DNA from: Dietzia natronolimnaea
GTDB lineage: Bacteria > Actinomycetota > Actinomycetes > Mycobacteriales > Mycobacteriaceae
Direction: 5' to 3'
DNA: 64,000 nucleotides
Assembly (NCBI RefSeq): GCF_002289575.1
Contig: NZ_NTGA01000013.1
Coordinates: 62,001-126,000, forward strand
Within the stretch, counting starts at the first letter, position 1, and the number at the start of each line of letters is the position of its first letter. This document shows, piece by piece, positions 16,392 to 25,796 of this stretch. A program made the position numbers and the translations under genes. The notes beneath the pieces are model-generated. The model was not told where the DNA came from. It was given only the letters and a program-made list of their open reading frames with translations, and did no database searches.

Positions 16392-17630
16392 CCGACCCGT
16401 CATGACCTCGTCCCGCTCCGATCGGCGGGCGGCCGCGACCGCGCCCACGAGGATCGCCAGTCCGACCGCCGCCAGGGTTGCTCCCGCGAGGGCGGGGGAC
16501 GTGTAGCCGAAGCCCAGCGCGATCACCACTCCGCCGAGCCACGCCCCCGACGCGTTGGCGGCGTTGAGCGCCGAGTGATTGAGCGCGGCCGCCAACGTCT
16601 GTCCCCGGCCGGCGTACTTCATCAGCCGGGCCTGCAGTCCGGGCACGAGTGCCGAGCCCGTCGCCCCCACGAGGAACAGGCCCACCAGCGCCGTGGCCGG
16701 ATGATGGGCGGCCACCGCGAACAGGGCGAGGACCGCAGTCATGGCCGTGGCGATCGCCACCAACCCGCGGTCGAGATCCCGGTCCGCGACCACACCGCCC
16801 ACGAGGTTGCCGGCCACCATGCCGAGACCGTAGACGGCCAGGACGGCGGGCATCCACGCTCGGTCGATCCCCGCGATGTCGACCATCGTCCACTGGATGT
16901 AAGTGTAGACCGCGAACATGCCGCCGAATCCGACCGCGCCCACGGCGAGCGTCGCCAGGATCTGGGGGCGGGCCAGCGCGGCCAGTTCCTCCCGCGCCCT
17001 GACCTCCACCGCGCCCTGCGGTTCGGGGACGACGACGAAGATCGCCGCCACGGTCAGTGCGCCTATCAACCCGACCGCGAGGAAGGCCGCCTGCCACCCC
17101 GCGGCCTCGCCCAGCCCGGTGGCCGCGGGGACTCCGATCACCGTCGCCACCGACAGGCCCAGCAGGACCAACGACACCGCCCGTGCCTGCTTACCCGGGC
17201 CCGCGAGCGAGGCCGCCACCAGCGATGCCACGCCGAAGTAGGCCCCGTGCGGGATTCCGGCCAGGAAGCGGGCGGCCACCAGGATCTCCGCGGAGGGGGC
17301 GAAGGCGGCGGCGGTGTTGCCTACCGTGAACAGCCCCATGAGCACCAGGAGCAGGGTGCGGCGGCGCCACCGGGCGGTCCACACGGTCAGCAACGGTGCG
17401 CCCACGACCACCCCGAGTGCGTACGCGGTGATCACGTGCCCGGCCTGGGGTTCGGTGAGCCCGAAGTCGTTGGCGATCGACCTGAGCAGACCCATTGCCG
17501 CGAACTCGGTGACGCCGATCCCGAACCCGCCGAGGGCGAGGGCGAGGATCGCGAACGACACTCGGCGTGCGGAGACGCCACCGCGCGGATCAGGCGGGGT
17601 GCTGGAGGGGGCGGGGTGTGCCTCGGTCAC
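16389..17630 (-). CDS. Major facilitator superfamily transporter (DHA1/AraJ-like exporter)
   Basis: The 413-residue protein has about 12 hydrophobic segments. The motif GIGVTEFAAMGLL in the first helix is typical of the DHA1 sugar-efflux/AraJ group. A motif A-like loop (LLTVWTARWRRRTLLL) lies between helices 2 and 3. The substrate is unknown; relatives export sugars, arabinosides or drugs. The GTG at 17630 is preceded by TAGCCT 6 nt upstream (leaderless). The stop lies 11 nt from the xthA start. There is no local regulator. Confidence 0.85.
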   Translation of the reverse strand: MTEAHPAPSSTPPDPRGGVSARRVSFAILALALGGFGIGVTEFAAMGLLRSIANDFGLTEPQAGHVITAYALGVVVGAPLLTVWTARWRRRTLLLVLMGLFTVGNTAAAFAPSAEILVAARFLAGIPHGAYFGVASLVAASLAGPGKQARAVSLVLLGLSVATVIGVPAATGLGEAAGWQAAFLAVGLIGALTVAAIFVVVPEPQGAVEVRAREELAALARPQILATLAVGAVGFGGMFAVYTYIQWTMVDIAGIDRAWMPAVLAVYGLGMVAGNLVGGVVADRDLDRGLVAIATAMTAVLALFAVAAHHPATALVGLFLVGATGSALVPGLQARLMKYAGRGQTLAAALNHSALNAANASGAWLGGVVIALGFGYTSPALAGATLAAVGLAILVGAVAAARRSERDEVMTGR

Positions 17631-17636
17631 CCGTGC

Positions 17637-17642
17637 AGGCTA
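17637..17642 (-). promoter_or_regulatory. Leaderless -10 element TAGCCT for the MFS gene
   Basis: It ends 6 nt before the GTG at 17630. It is the same hexamer as at 15462 and 16386. Confidence 0.5.
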
Positions 17643-17666
17643 CGCATGCCGCGCGAGCAGGCCCCC

Positions 17667-19661
17667 TCACCGACCAGCCCCGCCACCCCTCCGTCCCCTC
17701 ACCAGTGCGACCCCAACAACGACCGCGAGCGCGACGACGAGCACTCCCCCGGCGATCCACGCCCAGCCCGTGCCACCCTCGGCCCCCTCGTCCGCCGCCT
17801 CGACGGACCCATCGTCGACCGCCGTCGGGTCCTGATCGGGTGCGGTCGGGGCCACACCGCCCAGACCCGGCTCGGGACCGTCCCCGAACACCGGCCGCCA
17901 GTCCGGTCCCGGGGCGGGCTCGCCGTCGATCGCGACGGCGAGTTCGAAGGGCTGTTCGATCCCCCGCGGCAGCGAGTTTGACCCGTCGTTGAGTGACACC
18001 ATGATGTAGTGCTCCCCTGCCTGCGACTGGACGCTCATCTCCTGGTCGCCGTCACGATTGCGGTACTGAACCGGGACCGTGTCGAGAAGGAACACCTCCT
18101 CCGGTCCGTCCTCGAAGGTGGTTCGGACCGCGGTGGAGGGCTTCACCCGGAACGGGTTGGCCACCTCCAGCTGGATGTGGTCCAGCGCACCGCGGACGGA
18201 CCCGGGGACGCGCAGGCCCAGCGCCAGCCGTTCGCCCCACTCCACCGGGACCCGGTAGAAGCGGGTCTCCCCGGGCACCAGGGCGTCGGAGTAGGTGCCC
18301 GGCCCGACCGCGTCCGCACCGTTGAAGCTGGTGCCACCGGCCACCGGGACGGCCGCACCGAAGTCCGGGGCCGGAGCGTCCGCCGGCACGGACTGCACCG
18401 CCGGATATCCGGTGATCTCGCCGTCGGAGGGCACGGGCTCGAACTGGAGCAGCACCTCGACCTCGAGCTCGGAGGCCGATACCCCGGTGCGCTGCGCGAT
18501 CACGCGGTACCCGTCCGGACTGCACGCGGGCTCATTCTCCGTGGCGGGAATGACGAGATGTGTCGCTCCCGGCGACTTCCACCCACCACCGACCTCGTAA
18601 CTCGTGTCCGAACCGGTCACCCGGCACTCCTCCGCGACGTGGTCGGCCTCGATCCGCAGGCCCGCGGCCGTCACACCGCTGGTGGGATCGGGGTCGACGG
18701 GCGGGATGAGGGTCGCCGACACGTGAGCGATGTGCCCGTCGGGAATCTCGAAGCCCAGGTGGCCGGCGGGTCCTCGACCACCACTCATCGCGGCACCGGT
18801 GAGCTCGGAGAGATACAGCCCCTCCCCCAGCATCGGCGCGTCACGCAGGGTCAGGCCCATCTCGAAGGGGGTCCCGCGCGTCTGGTAGCCCTCGATGCCC
18901 CGACGCGTCAGGAACTGCAGCTGTCCGGACAGCGAGGCCGCGTCGGAGGCCTCGGTGAAGCGACCGCCCGTGGCCCCCGCGATGCACTCGAGCTGGGCCC
19001 GCGCCGCATCGTCGACGAGGAACCCCACCGTGTGCACGGTCATGTCGACGCCCGCTCCGGCGAGGTCACCCGCGACCTCGCACGGGTCCGGCGGCGCGCA
19101 GGTGTCCAGCCCGTCCGAGACCAAGACGATGGATCGCTCACCCTCATCCCCAAGCTCTTCCGCCGCGGCGAGCAGGGCATTGCCGATCGGGGTGTATCCG
19201 CGCGCCGTCAGTCCGTCGATCCGATCGGTCAGGGCCGCCTTGTCGACGGGCTGGACGGGAGCGAGCGTGACGACGTCGCGGCAGGCGGCGTCCCGGTTGT
19301 CCGATGCGTCTGACTCCTCGGTCCCGTACGCCAGCATCCCCACGCGCGCACCCTCGGGCAGCGAGTCCACGAGCTCGCGGGCGGCGGACTGGGCGGCCGC
19401 CAACCGGGTGCCGCCCACATCGGCCTCGAGCATGGAACTCGAGGCGTCCATGACGATCGCGACACTTCCGTCACCAGAAGCAGGGCCATCACCGGGAGCA
19501 CTGCCGTCACGGGAGGCGTCCGACGGCGTCTGCTGGCCGAGCACCCGGGGCGCGCCGGCAAGGCCCGCACCGGCGATCAGCGCACACAGGCACAGGACGG
19601 CGATCACCGCCGTCAGGCCCCGTCCGGTCGATGTGGTCGGAGGACGGGGCGGCACTGACAC
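17667..19661 (-). CDS. Secreted, membrane-anchored von Willebrand factor A domain protein
   Basis: The 664-residue protein has a signal peptide (about 14-42) and a low-complexity Asp/Gly/Ser stretch. A VWA domain (about 66-255) carries a MIDAS motif in IVMDASSSM (Asp-x-Ser-x-Ser) and LVSDGLD. A large beta-rich region follows, then an acidic linker, a transmembrane helix (about 633-655) and a basic RGRRGGGAGR tail. This architecture points to a surface protein with a metal-dependent ligand-binding site. The ligand is unknown. The GTG at 19661 has GAGGAG 5 nt upstream. Confidence 0.85.
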   Translation of the reverse strand: MSVPPRPPTTSTGRGLTAVIAVLCLCALIAGAGLAGAPRVLGQQTPSDASRDGSAPGDGPASGDGSVAIVMDASSSMLEADVGGTRLAAAQSAARELVDSLPEGARVGMLAYGTEESDASDNRDAACRDVVTLAPVQPVDKAALTDRIDGLTARGYTPIGNALLAAAEELGDEGERSIVLVSDGLDTCAPPDPCEVAGDLAGAGVDMTVHTVGFLVDDAARAQLECIAGATGGRFTEASDAASLSGQLQFLTRRGIEGYQTRGTPFEMGLTLRDAPMLGEGLYLSELTGAAMSGGRGPAGHLGFEIPDGHIAHVSATLIPPVDPDPTSGVTAAGLRIEADHVAEECRVTGSDTSYEVGGGWKSPGATHLVIPATENEPACSPDGYRVIAQRTGVSASELEVEVLLQFEPVPSDGEITGYPAVQSVPADAPAPDFGAAVPVAGGTSFNGADAVGPGTYSDALVPGETRFYRVPVEWGERLALGLRVPGSVRGALDHIQLEVANPFRVKPSTAVRTTFEDGPEEVFLLDTVPVQYRNRDGDQEMSVQSQAGEHYIMVSLNDGSNSLPRGIEQPFELAVAIDGEPAPGPDWRPVFGDGPEPGLGGVAPTAPDQDPTAVDDGSVEAADEGAEGGTGWAWIAGGVLVVALAVVVGVALVRGRRGGGAGR

Positions 19662-19766
19662 GAAGGCTCCTCAACTACGGTGGCGTCGCCTGGACCACCT
19701 TACTTCCGCGATCGGGGTGCCCGTCCCGGATCGACTGATCACCCCCGGCGGGACGGCGGCAACGCT

Positions 19767-20639
19767 CTATACGGCGGTGCGCATGAGACGCCGGCCGCCG
19801 TAGACCACGAGGAACGCGGTGAGGTACATGACGATGCTGTAGACGGCGGCCGCCAGCCCCACCTCGTCGTCGCCGATCACGGTGAAGGCGATGAGCAGGG
19901 TCAGGGTGGTGTTCTTGATGCCGAACTCGACCGCAATCGCGATCTGCTCGGCGCGGCGCAGGCGGCAGATCCACGCGAGCAGGCCACCGATCACGATCAG
20001 GGCCAGGTTGAGGACGATCACCGCAGGCCCCACGGCCACGATGAGGTCCACGATCCGGTCCCTCTCGCCGAGCACGATGCCCACGATGAGCAGCACCAAC
20101 ACGACGAGTCCGACGATGCCGACGAAGCGCTCGATCCGGGCCGCCAGGGCGGGCTTACGCGCGCGGAGGATCATCCCGAGAAGGACCGGGATGAGGATGA
20201 CGCCCAGCAGCAGGCCGAAAGTCTGACCGAGCGGGACGGTGACCTCTTCGTCCGCGGCTCCGGGGATGAGCCGCGCGCCGATCCCGAACCACATGGGCAG
20301 CGTCAGGATCACGGCCACGGAGCTCAGGGCGGTGAGGATGACCGACAGTGCGACGTTGCCCCGGGCGAGATAGGTGATGAGGTTCGACGTCGCGCCTCCG
20401 GGCGTCGCCGCCACCAGGACCACGCCGAGGGCCAACATCGGGGAGAGCCCGAACGCCAGCGCCACGGCCACGCCGGTCAGCGGAACCAGGACCAGTTGGC
20501 CGAACAGCCCGACGATCGTCGCCCACGGCGACCTCGCCTGGACCGCGAAGTCCTCCTTGGTCAGGCTGAGCCCGATGCCGACCATGATGATCGCCAGTGC
20601 GATGGGCAGGCCTATATCGATCAGGGGACTCTGGTCCAC
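19767..20639 (-). CDS. Bile acid:sodium symporter family (BASS) transporter
   Basis: The 290-residue protein has about nine hydrophobic segments. The family signature VLVAATPGGATSNLITYLARG lies around residues 90-110, and the second half contains EFGIKNTTLTLL, the other sodium-site region. Bacterial relatives carry bile acids, pantoate, sulfate-like anions or other organic acids, so the substrate is open. The GTG at 20639 has GAGGAG 6 nt upstream. A longer reading would begin inside the intergenic region. It is divergent from the SAM-riboswitch-controlled metY, but no functional link is shown. Confidence 0.82.
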   Translation of the reverse strand: MDQSPLIDIGLPIALAIIMVGIGLSLTKEDFAVQARSPWATIVGLFGQLVLVPLTGVAVALAFGLSPMLALGVVLVAATPGGATSNLITYLARGNVALSVILTALSSVAVILTLPMWFGIGARLIPGAADEEVTVPLGQTFGLLLGVILIPVLLGMILRARKPALAARIERFVGIVGLVVLVLLIVGIVLGERDRIVDLIVAVGPAVIVLNLALIVIGGLLAWICRLRRAEQIAIAVEFGIKNTTLTLLIAFTVIGDDEVGLAAAVYSIVMYLTAFLVVYGGRRLMRTAV

Positions 20640-20811
20640 GTGGGACTCCTCGGGGGCTCGCGCGTCGACGGGTGGTGGCCATCCGGTGAGATGGACCACT
20701 GTCCGGTAACCGTAACCGGTCGGACGCCGACCTTCCGGGGGTTCCGCCCGGACTCGGGGGGCGGGGCGGCCAGTTCCGACTCTCACCCCGCGTTGCCGCC
20801 GCCGAACGGCT

Positions 20812-20817
20812 TAGGCT
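20812..20817 (+). promoter_or_regulatory. -10 element TAGGCT of the metY leader RNA
   Basis: TAGGCT lies about 9 nt before the first paired base of the riboswitch, so the transcript would begin at the P1 stem. The surrounding TTAGGCTAACCT also resembles part of an IdeR/DtxR iron box. Confidence 0.5.
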
Positions 20818-20826
20818 AACCTCTCC

Positions 20827-20930
20827 CCAGGTCATGAGTTCCAGCGACAAGCCCCGGCTCGCTGGGCGGCAACCCTCCACCGCGGTGGGGTGCCCCGGGA
20901 GACGACCTGGCCACCACCCGACCGGGTGAC
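20827..20930 (+). ncRNA. SAM-IV riboswitch (S-adenosylmethionine aptamer)
   Basis: The leader of metY contains the core expected for actinobacterial SAM-IV RNAs: GGTCATGAG, CAGCGACAAGCCCCGGC, GGCAACCCTCC and GGTGGGGTGCCCCGGG. P1 pairs CCAGGTC (20827-20833) with GACCTGG (20904-20910). A further hairpin, CACCCG-AC-CGGGTG (20915-20928), lies just 3' of P1, as in the SAM-IV architecture. Binding of SAM should reduce metY-metX expression when methionine is plentiful. The assignment rests on remembered consensus and visible pairing, not on a covariance search. Confidence 0.85.
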
Positions 20931-20940
20931 AGGCAAGCGC

Positions 20941-20997
20941 GGGTCCGCTGTCGTGACGCGGCCGGACCCTTCTGACGAGAGGAGGGGCTCCGCCCCT
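20941..20997 (+). promoter_or_regulatory. Expression platform: hairpin plus ribosome-site hairpin before metY
   Basis: GGGTCCG (20941-20947) pairs with CGGACCC (20963-20969). Immediately before the ATG, AGGGGC (20983-20988) pairs with GCCCCT (20992-20997), covering part of the AGGAGGGG ribosome site. Control of translation initiation seems likely. Confidence 0.55.
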
Positions 20998-22332
20998 ATG
21001 ACGTACGACAACAGCAATCCCGACTGGGCCTTCGAGACCCGCCAGGTCCACGCCGGGCAGCCGGTCGATTCGGACACCGGTGCCCGCAATCTGCCGATCT
21101 ACCAGACCACCTCGTACGTATTCGCGGACGCCAAGCAGGCCGCGGACCGGTTCGCGCTCGCCGAGATGGGCCCGATCTACACCAGGATCACCAACCCCAC
21201 GGTCGCCGCCGTGGAGGATCGCCTCGCGTCCCTCGAGGGCGGGGTCGCCGGTCTGCTCTTCGCGTCCGGCCAGGCCGCCGAGACCGCGGTGATCCAGGCC
21301 ATCGCCCAGTCAGGTGGCCACGTGGTCGCCTCCCCCCGCCTCTACGGCGGTACCGACACGCTGCTGCGGCACACGCTCCCCAAGTACGGCATCGAGACCA
21401 CGTTCGTCGAGAACCCCGACGACCCCGCCTCGTGGGAGGCCGCCGTGCGGCCCGACACCAAGTTGTTCTACGGGGAGTCGATCTCCAATCCGCTGAACGA
21501 CATCCTCGACATCCCGGCAATCGCCGAGGTCGCGCACCGCAACCAGGTGCCGCTCGTGATCGACAACACCGTGGCCACCCCCTACCTGATCCGTCCGCTG
21601 GAGCTGGGGGCGGATGTGGTCGTCTCCTCGGTCACCAAGTACCTCGGCGGCCACGGCGCCTCGCTCGGCGGCATCCTCGTCGACGGTGGCACGTTCGACT
21701 GGCGAGTGCAGCGCGACGGACAGGACGTGTTCCCCTCCTTCACCACCCCGGATCCCGCGTACCACGGTCTGGTCTACGCGGACCTCGGTGCACCGGCCCT
21801 CGCGCTCAAGGCCCGCGTGACGCTCCTGCGCGACACCGGCGCAGCGGCCTCGCCGTTCAACGCGTGGACCCTCATCCAGGGCATCGACACCCTGAGCCTG
21901 CGGATCGAGCGCCACGTGGCCAACGCCCAGCGGGTGGCCGAGTGGCTCGAGGCGCGCGAGGACGTGGCGAAGGTGCAGTACGCCGGACTGGCCTCCTCGC
22001 CCTACAACGCCCTGCAGCAGAAGCTCTCCCCCAAGGGGGCGGGCGCCATCGTCACCTTCGACCTCGCGGTGCCGCAGGGCGCGTCCGAGGAGGACGTCAA
22101 GGCTCGGGCGTGGACGTTCATCGACGCCCTCAAGCTGCACTCGTGCCTGGTCAACATCGGTGACGTCCGATCACTGGTGTGCCACCCGGCCACCACCACC
22201 CATTCCCAGGGCACGCCCGAGGCCAACGCGATCGCCGGGGTCACCACGGCGACCATCCGCCTCTCGGTGGGCATCGAGGCCGTCGACGACATCATCGGCG
22301 ACCTCGAGCTCGGTTTCGCCGCGCTGTCCTGA
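20998..22332 (+). CDS. metY: O-acetylhomoserine sulfhydrylase (PLP-dependent)
   Basis: It converts O-acetylhomoserine and sulfide to homocysteine in methionine synthesis. The 444-residue length is typical of the long MetY class. Visible PLP features are [12 protein letters not shown], the ASGQAAETA cofactor loop, DNTVATPYL (Asp contacting the pyridine nitrogen) and [11 protein letters not shown] (Schiff-base Lys). The C-terminal [12 protein letters not shown] is the substrate-binding segment. The ATG at 20998 follows the leader described above. The mycobacterial counterpart is Rv3340, next to metA/metX as here. Confidence 0.95.
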   Translation: MTYDNSNPDWAFETRQVHAGQPVDSDTGARNLPIYQTTSYVFADAKQAADRFALAEMGPIYTRITNPTVAAVEDRLASLEGGVAGLLFASGQAAETAVIQAIAQSGGHVVASPRLYGGTDTLLRHTLPKYGIETTFVENPDDPASWEAAVRPDTKLFYGESISNPLNDILDIPAIAEVAHRNQVPLVIDNTVATPYLIRPLELGADVVVSSVTKYLGGHGASLGGILVDGGTFDWRVQRDGQDVFPSFTTPDPAYHGLVYADLGAPALALKARVTLLRDTGAAASPFNAWTLIQGIDTLSLRIERHVANAQRVAEWLEAREDVAKVQYAGLASSPYNALQQKLSPKGAGAIVTFDLAVPQGASEEDVKARAWTFIDALKLHSCLVNIGDVRSLVCHPATTTHSQGTPEANAIAGVTTATIRLSVGIEAVDDIIGDLELGFAALS

Positions 22333-22343
22333 TCCCTGACCGG

Positions 22344-23513
22344 ATGATCCGCCCCACCGATCCGCTCACGCTGCTGCCCCCGGGCGACGGCACCCTCGGC
22401 CGTGTCGCCATCGGCGACCTCACGCTGTCCACGGGTGTCGTCCTCCCGGGGGTCTCGCTCGCGGTGCAGCGGTGGGGCCGGATCGCGGACGACCTGTCCA
22501 ACATCGTCCTGGTGGAGCACGCGCTGACCGGGGACTCGCACGTGATCGGCTCCGTGGACTCGCTGCACCCGACGCCCGGGTGGTGGAACGGTCTGGTCGG
22601 CCCCGGGTTACCGCTGGACACCGATCACTACTGCATCCTGTCGGTCAACGTACTCGGAGGGTGTCGCGGTTCGACGGGTCCCAGTTCGCTCCACCCCGAC
22701 GGCCACTACTGGGGTGCCCGCTTCCCCGCCGTGTCCGTCCGGGACATGGTCGAGTCCGAGCGGGCCATGGCAGACCTGCTGGGCATCAACCGTTGGGCCG
22801 CGGTGGTCGGCGGTTCCATGGGCGGGGCGAGGGCGCTCGAGTGGATGGTCGGCCACCCTGACCGCGTCGGGGCCGGCTGTGTCCTGGCGGTGGGCGCGCG
22901 CGCCTCGGCCGATCAGATCGGTGTGCAGACCGCGCAAATCATGGCCGTGACTTCTGATCCGCACTGGCAGCAGGGCGGGTATCACGGCACCGGCCGCACT
23001 CCTGTCACCGGTCTCGGCATCGCGAGACGTATCGCACACCTGTCCTACCGGGGTGAGGTGGAGCTGGACGAGCGGTTCGCCAACCGTCCGCAGCCCGGCG
23101 AGGACCCCCGTGGCGAGGACCTGTCGATGTCGGGGCGATTCGCCGTGCAGTCCTATCTCGATCACCAGGCCGGGAAGCTCGTCTCACGCTTCGACGCCTG
23201 CAGCTACGTGCTGCTCACCGATGCGCTCAACCGTCACGACGTGGGCCTGGACCGCGGGGGGGTCGAGCGGGCGCTGCGCTCCTGCCCCGTCCCGTGCGTC
23301 ATCGGCGGGGTGACCACCGACCGTCTCTACCCCCTGCGGCAGCAGGAGGAACTGGCCGCGCTGTTGCCCGGTGCAGATCCTCTGGTCGTGATCGACAGCC
23401 CGGCCGGTCACGACGGGTTCCTCACCGAATCCGACGTGGTGGGCCCCATGCTCGCCAGGACGATGGAACTCGCCGCCCACGGCACACCCGACAGATCGCG
23501 AGGACCCGCATGA
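22344..23513 (+). CDS. metXA: Homoserine O-acetyltransferase
   Basis: It acetylates homoserine with acetyl-CoA, making the substrate of the upstream enzyme. The 389-residue alpha/beta hydrolase fold carries the nucleophile Ser in [14 protein letters not shown]. The family hallmark [12 protein letters not shown] and [15 protein letters not shown] are present, and the His of the triad is in SPAGHDGFL. The ATG at 22344 lies 12 nt after the metY stop; its ribosome site is weak, so coupling is likely. The stop overlaps the next start (ATGA). Confidence 0.95.
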   Translation: MIRPTDPLTLLPPGDGTLGRVAIGDLTLSTGVVLPGVSLAVQRWGRIADDLSNIVLVEHALTGDSHVIGSVDSLHPTPGWWNGLVGPGLPLDTDHYCILSVNVLGGCRGSTGPSSLHPDGHYWGARFPAVSVRDMVESERAMADLLGINRWAAVVGGSMGGARALEWMVGHPDRVGAGCVLAVGARASADQIGVQTAQIMAVTSDPHWQQGGYHGTGRTPVTGLGIARRIAHLSYRGEVELDERFANRPQPGEDPRGEDLSMSGRFAVQSYLDHQAGKLVSRFDACSYVLLTDALNRHDVGLDRGGVERALRSCPVPCVIGGVTTDRLYPLRQQEELAALLPGADPLVVIDSPAGHDGFLTESDVVGPMLARTMELAAHGTPDRSRGPA

Positions 23514-23947
23514 CCGACCGTGACCGTCCGAACCGGACCGCCGCCCTCGGGCTGACCGGACTGGCCGTGGGTCTCGGCATCATCGGGGGGGCCATCGGCT
23601 TCGCCACCCTGTTGGGGATCACCGCGACCGCGAGAGGCGGCTACGACACGGCCGAGTACGGCGCGATGGCGCTGACCGCGGCGTCGTCACTGGTGTTGAG
23701 CGTGCTGCTCATCACCGGCGCGGTGTTGCTGTGGCGCGCCCACCGAGCGGCCCGGGCCGTCATCGGGGTGGCGGTGACACTGCTGGTCGTGAGCACGCTG
23801 GCACGGATGGTGCTGGACAGCGTAACGTTCATCTCGGTACTGGGGAGCGTGCTGTCCCTGTGCGCTCTGGTGGCGATGGGACTGCTGCTCGCGTCGAACG
23901 GGGTGCGCGACCACGTCCGCGAGGGCGTGCCCCTGCGACTGACCTAG
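23510..23947 (+). CDS. Four-helix membrane protein in the met operon
   Basis: The 145-residue protein has four hydrophobic segments (about 11-35, 49-72, 80-100 and 105-128) and a charged C-terminus ([14 protein letters not shown]). The ATG overlaps the metXA stop (ATGA), so it is translated with the methionine genes, and its expression should follow the SAM-IV switch. I do not recognise the family. A methionine-related role is possible from context only. A four-unit tandem repeat begins over its last codons. Confidence 0.65.
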   Translation: MTDRDRPNRTAALGLTGLAVGLGIIGGAIGFATLLGITATARGGYDTAEYGAMALTAASSLVLSVLLITGAVLLWRAHRAARAVIGVAVTLLVVSTLARMVLDSVTFISVLGSVLSLCALVAMGLLLASNGVRDHVREGVPLRLT

Positions 23948-24000
23948 GCCTGAACGACCTAAGCCCCGCTGACCTGGGCCCCGCTGACCTAGACCTGGCA
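23941..24000. repeat. Tandem repeat, 15 bp x 4 (degenerate)
   Basis: Four contiguous 15-bp units each start with GACCT: GACCTAGGCCTGAAC, GACCTAAGCCCCGCT, GACCTGGGCCCCGCT and GACCTAGACCTGGCA. The first unit contains the stop codon of the preceding gene. It occupies most of a convergent gap. Confidence 0.85.
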
Positions 24001-24030
24001 GCGGAGACCGACCCTGCAGAGGAGATCCAC

Positions 24031-24378
24031 TCAGCCCGTCCCGAGCGAGTCGATCGAGGTGGCGAGCCAGAGCACGACCACGCCGACCGCCAGGTAGAAG
24101 GCCACGTCGAAACCCTTGCCCCGCACACCGAGCAGCCGCGCGCGCTCGTCCGGCACCACCGCGCGCAGCACCGCGGCGGCCAGGGCCATGATCCCCAGAA
24201 TGAACGCCCCACGGCGCCACCGCTCGAACATCACGAACCCCAGTGACACAGCGATCCCGACCAGGACCAGCGCGAGCGGCCACTGGGCCCGGATCTGCGA
24301 CCAGCGCAGCCGCGCGGGACGGGTGCGGCGGGGCCGGGCGTCGGTCTGCCGGGGCCGGTCCGGGGCGGGATGGGTCAT
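24031..24378 (-). CDS. DUF3017 membrane protein
   Basis: The 115-residue protein begins with a basic, Pro/Arg-rich cytoplasmic segment and has three hydrophobic helices (about 33-52, 57-73 and 92-110). The arrangement AVLRAVVPDERARLLGVRGKGFDVAFY is characteristic of actinobacterial DUF3017 proteins, which sit beside folD (Rv3355c next to Rv3356c). The ATG at 24378 is 6 nt after the folD stop, so it is the second gene of a folD operon. The function is not known. Confidence 0.8.
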   Translation of the reverse strand: MTHPAPDRPRQTDARPRRTRPARLRWSQIRAQWPLALVLVGIAVSLGFVMFERWRRGAFILGIMALAAAVLRAVVPDERARLLGVRGKGFDVAFYLAVGVVVLWLATSIDSLGTG

Positions 24379-24384
24379 ATGGAT

Positions 24385-25242
24385 TTAGGCTCCCGTGGCG
24401 AGCTGCTCACAGCGCTCGACCACGTTGGACAGGAGGAACGCCCGGGTCAGTGGACCGACCCCTCCCGGGTTCGGGGAGACCGCACCGGCGACGTCCCACA
24501 CGTCCGGGTGGACGTCGCCGGCCAGCTTCCCGTCGAGCCGGGACACCCCCACGTCGAGGATCGCCGCGCCCTGCTTGACCATGTCCGGCGTGAGCATGTG
24601 GGCCACCCCGGCCGCGGCCACGATCACGTCGGCCCGCCGCGTCTCGGCGGCCAGGTCCCGGGTTCCGGTGTGGCACAGGGTGACGGTCGAGTTCTCGCTG
24701 CGGCGGGTGAGCATCAGCCCGATCGGGCGCCCCACGGTCACCCCGCGGCCGATCACCACCACGTGTGCCCCGTCGAGTTCGACACCGAAACGCCGCAGGA
24801 GGTGGATGGCGCCGTTGGGGGTGCACGGCAGAGGGGCCGTCGCGTTGAGGACCAGCTTGCCGAGGTTGACGGGATGCAGTCCGTCCGCGTCCTTGGCCGG
24901 GTCGATGCGCTCGAGGATCGCGTTCTCGTCGAGGTGCTTCGGCAGCGGCAGCTGAACGATGTACCCGGTGCACGCGGGATCGGCGTTGAGCTCGTCGATC
25001 ACGGCCTCGAGCTCGGCCTGACCGGTCTCGGCGGGCAGGTCACGCCGGATGGAGGCGATGCCGACCTGCTCACAGTCGCGGTGCTTCATCTTGACGTAGG
25101 AGTGGCTGCCCGGGTCGTCGCCCACCAGGACCGTTCCCAGCCCCGGGGTGATGCCCTTGTCGCGCAACGCGGCGACCCGGTCGGTGAGGTCGGCGACGAT
25201 CTCGTCGCGGGTGAGCTTTCCGTCCAGCTTGATAGCGGTCAC
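24385..25242 (-). CDS. folD: Bifunctional methylenetetrahydrofolate dehydrogenase / cyclohydrolase
   Basis: It interconverts methylene-THF, methenyl-THF and formyl-THF, supplying one-carbon units for purines, Met-tRNA formylation and methionine. The 285-residue protein shows [22 protein letters not shown] with the catalytic Lys, [26 protein letters not shown], the NADP-binding [17 protein letters not shown] and the terminal [17 protein letters not shown]. The GTG at 25242 has GATACT 7 nt upstream (leaderless). It is transcribed away from trmL. Confidence 0.95.
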   Translation of the reverse strand: MTAIKLDGKLTRDEIVADLTDRVAALRDKGITPGLGTVLVGDDPGSHSYVKMKHRDCEQVGIASIRRDLPAETGQAELEAVIDELNADPACTGYIVQLPLPKHLDENAILERIDPAKDADGLHPVNLGKLVLNATAPLPCTPNGAIHLLRRFGVELDGAHVVVIGRGVTVGRPIGLMLTRRSENSTVTLCHTGTRDLAAETRRADVIVAAAGVAHMLTPDMVKQGAAILDVGVSRLDGKLAGDVHPDVWDVAGAVSPNPGGVGPLTRAFLLSNVVERCEQLATGA

Positions 25243-25249
25243 GGGCGCC

Positions 25250-25255
25250 AGTATC
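25250..25255 (-). promoter_or_regulatory. Leaderless -10 element GATACT for folD
   Basis: GATACT on the minus strand ends 7 nt before the GTG at 25242, within the short divergent gap to trmL. Confidence 0.4.
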
Positions 25256-25289
25256 CCACTCCGGAGCGGCCACGTCGCCAGCGCACTGC

Positions 25290-25295
25290 GAGAAT
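25290..25295 (+). promoter_or_regulatory. Leaderless -10 element GAGAAT for trmL
   Basis: GAGAAT ends 7 nt before ATG 25303. The nearer in-frame ATG at 25294 overlaps this hexamer and is unlikely. Confidence 0.4.
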
Positions 25296-25302
25296 GGCCG
25301 CC

Positions 25303-25794
25303 ATGACCGGAGCCGGCGTGCGTGTGTTGTTCGACCGACCCCGCATCCCCCCCAACACCGGCAACGCGATCCGGCTGGCGGCGGGGGCGGGGTGTGAACT
25401 CCATCTGGCCGGGCCACTGGGCTTCGACCTGTCCGAACCGCAGCTGCGGCGGGCGGGGCTCGACTACCACGACCTGGCGCACGTGGAGGTCCACGAGGAT
25501 CTCGAGGCCGCGTACGCGCGACTACTCCCGGCGCGGGTGTGGGCGTTCACCGTGCGGGCCGACCGCTCGCTGCCGGAGATCCGGTTCTCCCCCGGTGACG
25601 TCCTGCTGTTCGGGCCCGAGCCCACCGGTCTGGCCCCGGACGTGCTGGCCGACGAGCGCGTGACCGCGACGGTGCGCATCCCCATGCTGGCGGGTCGCCG
25701 CTCCATGAACCTGTCCAACGCCGCCGCCGTGGTGGTCTACGAGGCCTGGAGGCAGCAGGGCTATCCAGGCGGTATGGATATTCCGCCACTTTGA
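25303..25794 (+). CDS. trmL: tRNA (cytidine/uridine-34 2'-O)-methyltransferase, SpoU/TrmL family
   Basis: This SPOUT-fold enzyme methylates the 2'-OH of the wobble nucleotide in leucine tRNAs. The 163-residue length equals that of TrmL. All three SpoU motifs are visible: [15 protein letters not shown] near the start, [15 protein letters not shown], and [26 protein letters not shown] at the C-terminus, which forms the AdoMet knot. It lies divergent from folD, as spoU does near this region in mycobacteria (Rv3366). Confidence in the family is high; the exact tRNA target is inferred. Confidence 0.88.
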   Translation: MTGAGVRVLFDRPRIPPNTGNAIRLAAGAGCELHLAGPLGFDLSEPQLRRAGLDYHDLAHVEVHEDLEAAYARLLPARVWAFTVRADRSLPEIRFSPGDVLLFGPEPTGLAPDVLADERVTATVRIPMLAGRRSMNLSNAAAVVVYEAWRQQGYPGGMDIPPL

Positions 25795-25796
25795 CT

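Noticed and set aside
16161-19313. Long plus-strand frames opposite xthA, the MFS gene and the VWA gene
   Set aside because: Each overlaps a recognisable minus-strand protein and has shadow composition (Arg/Gly/His/Pro).
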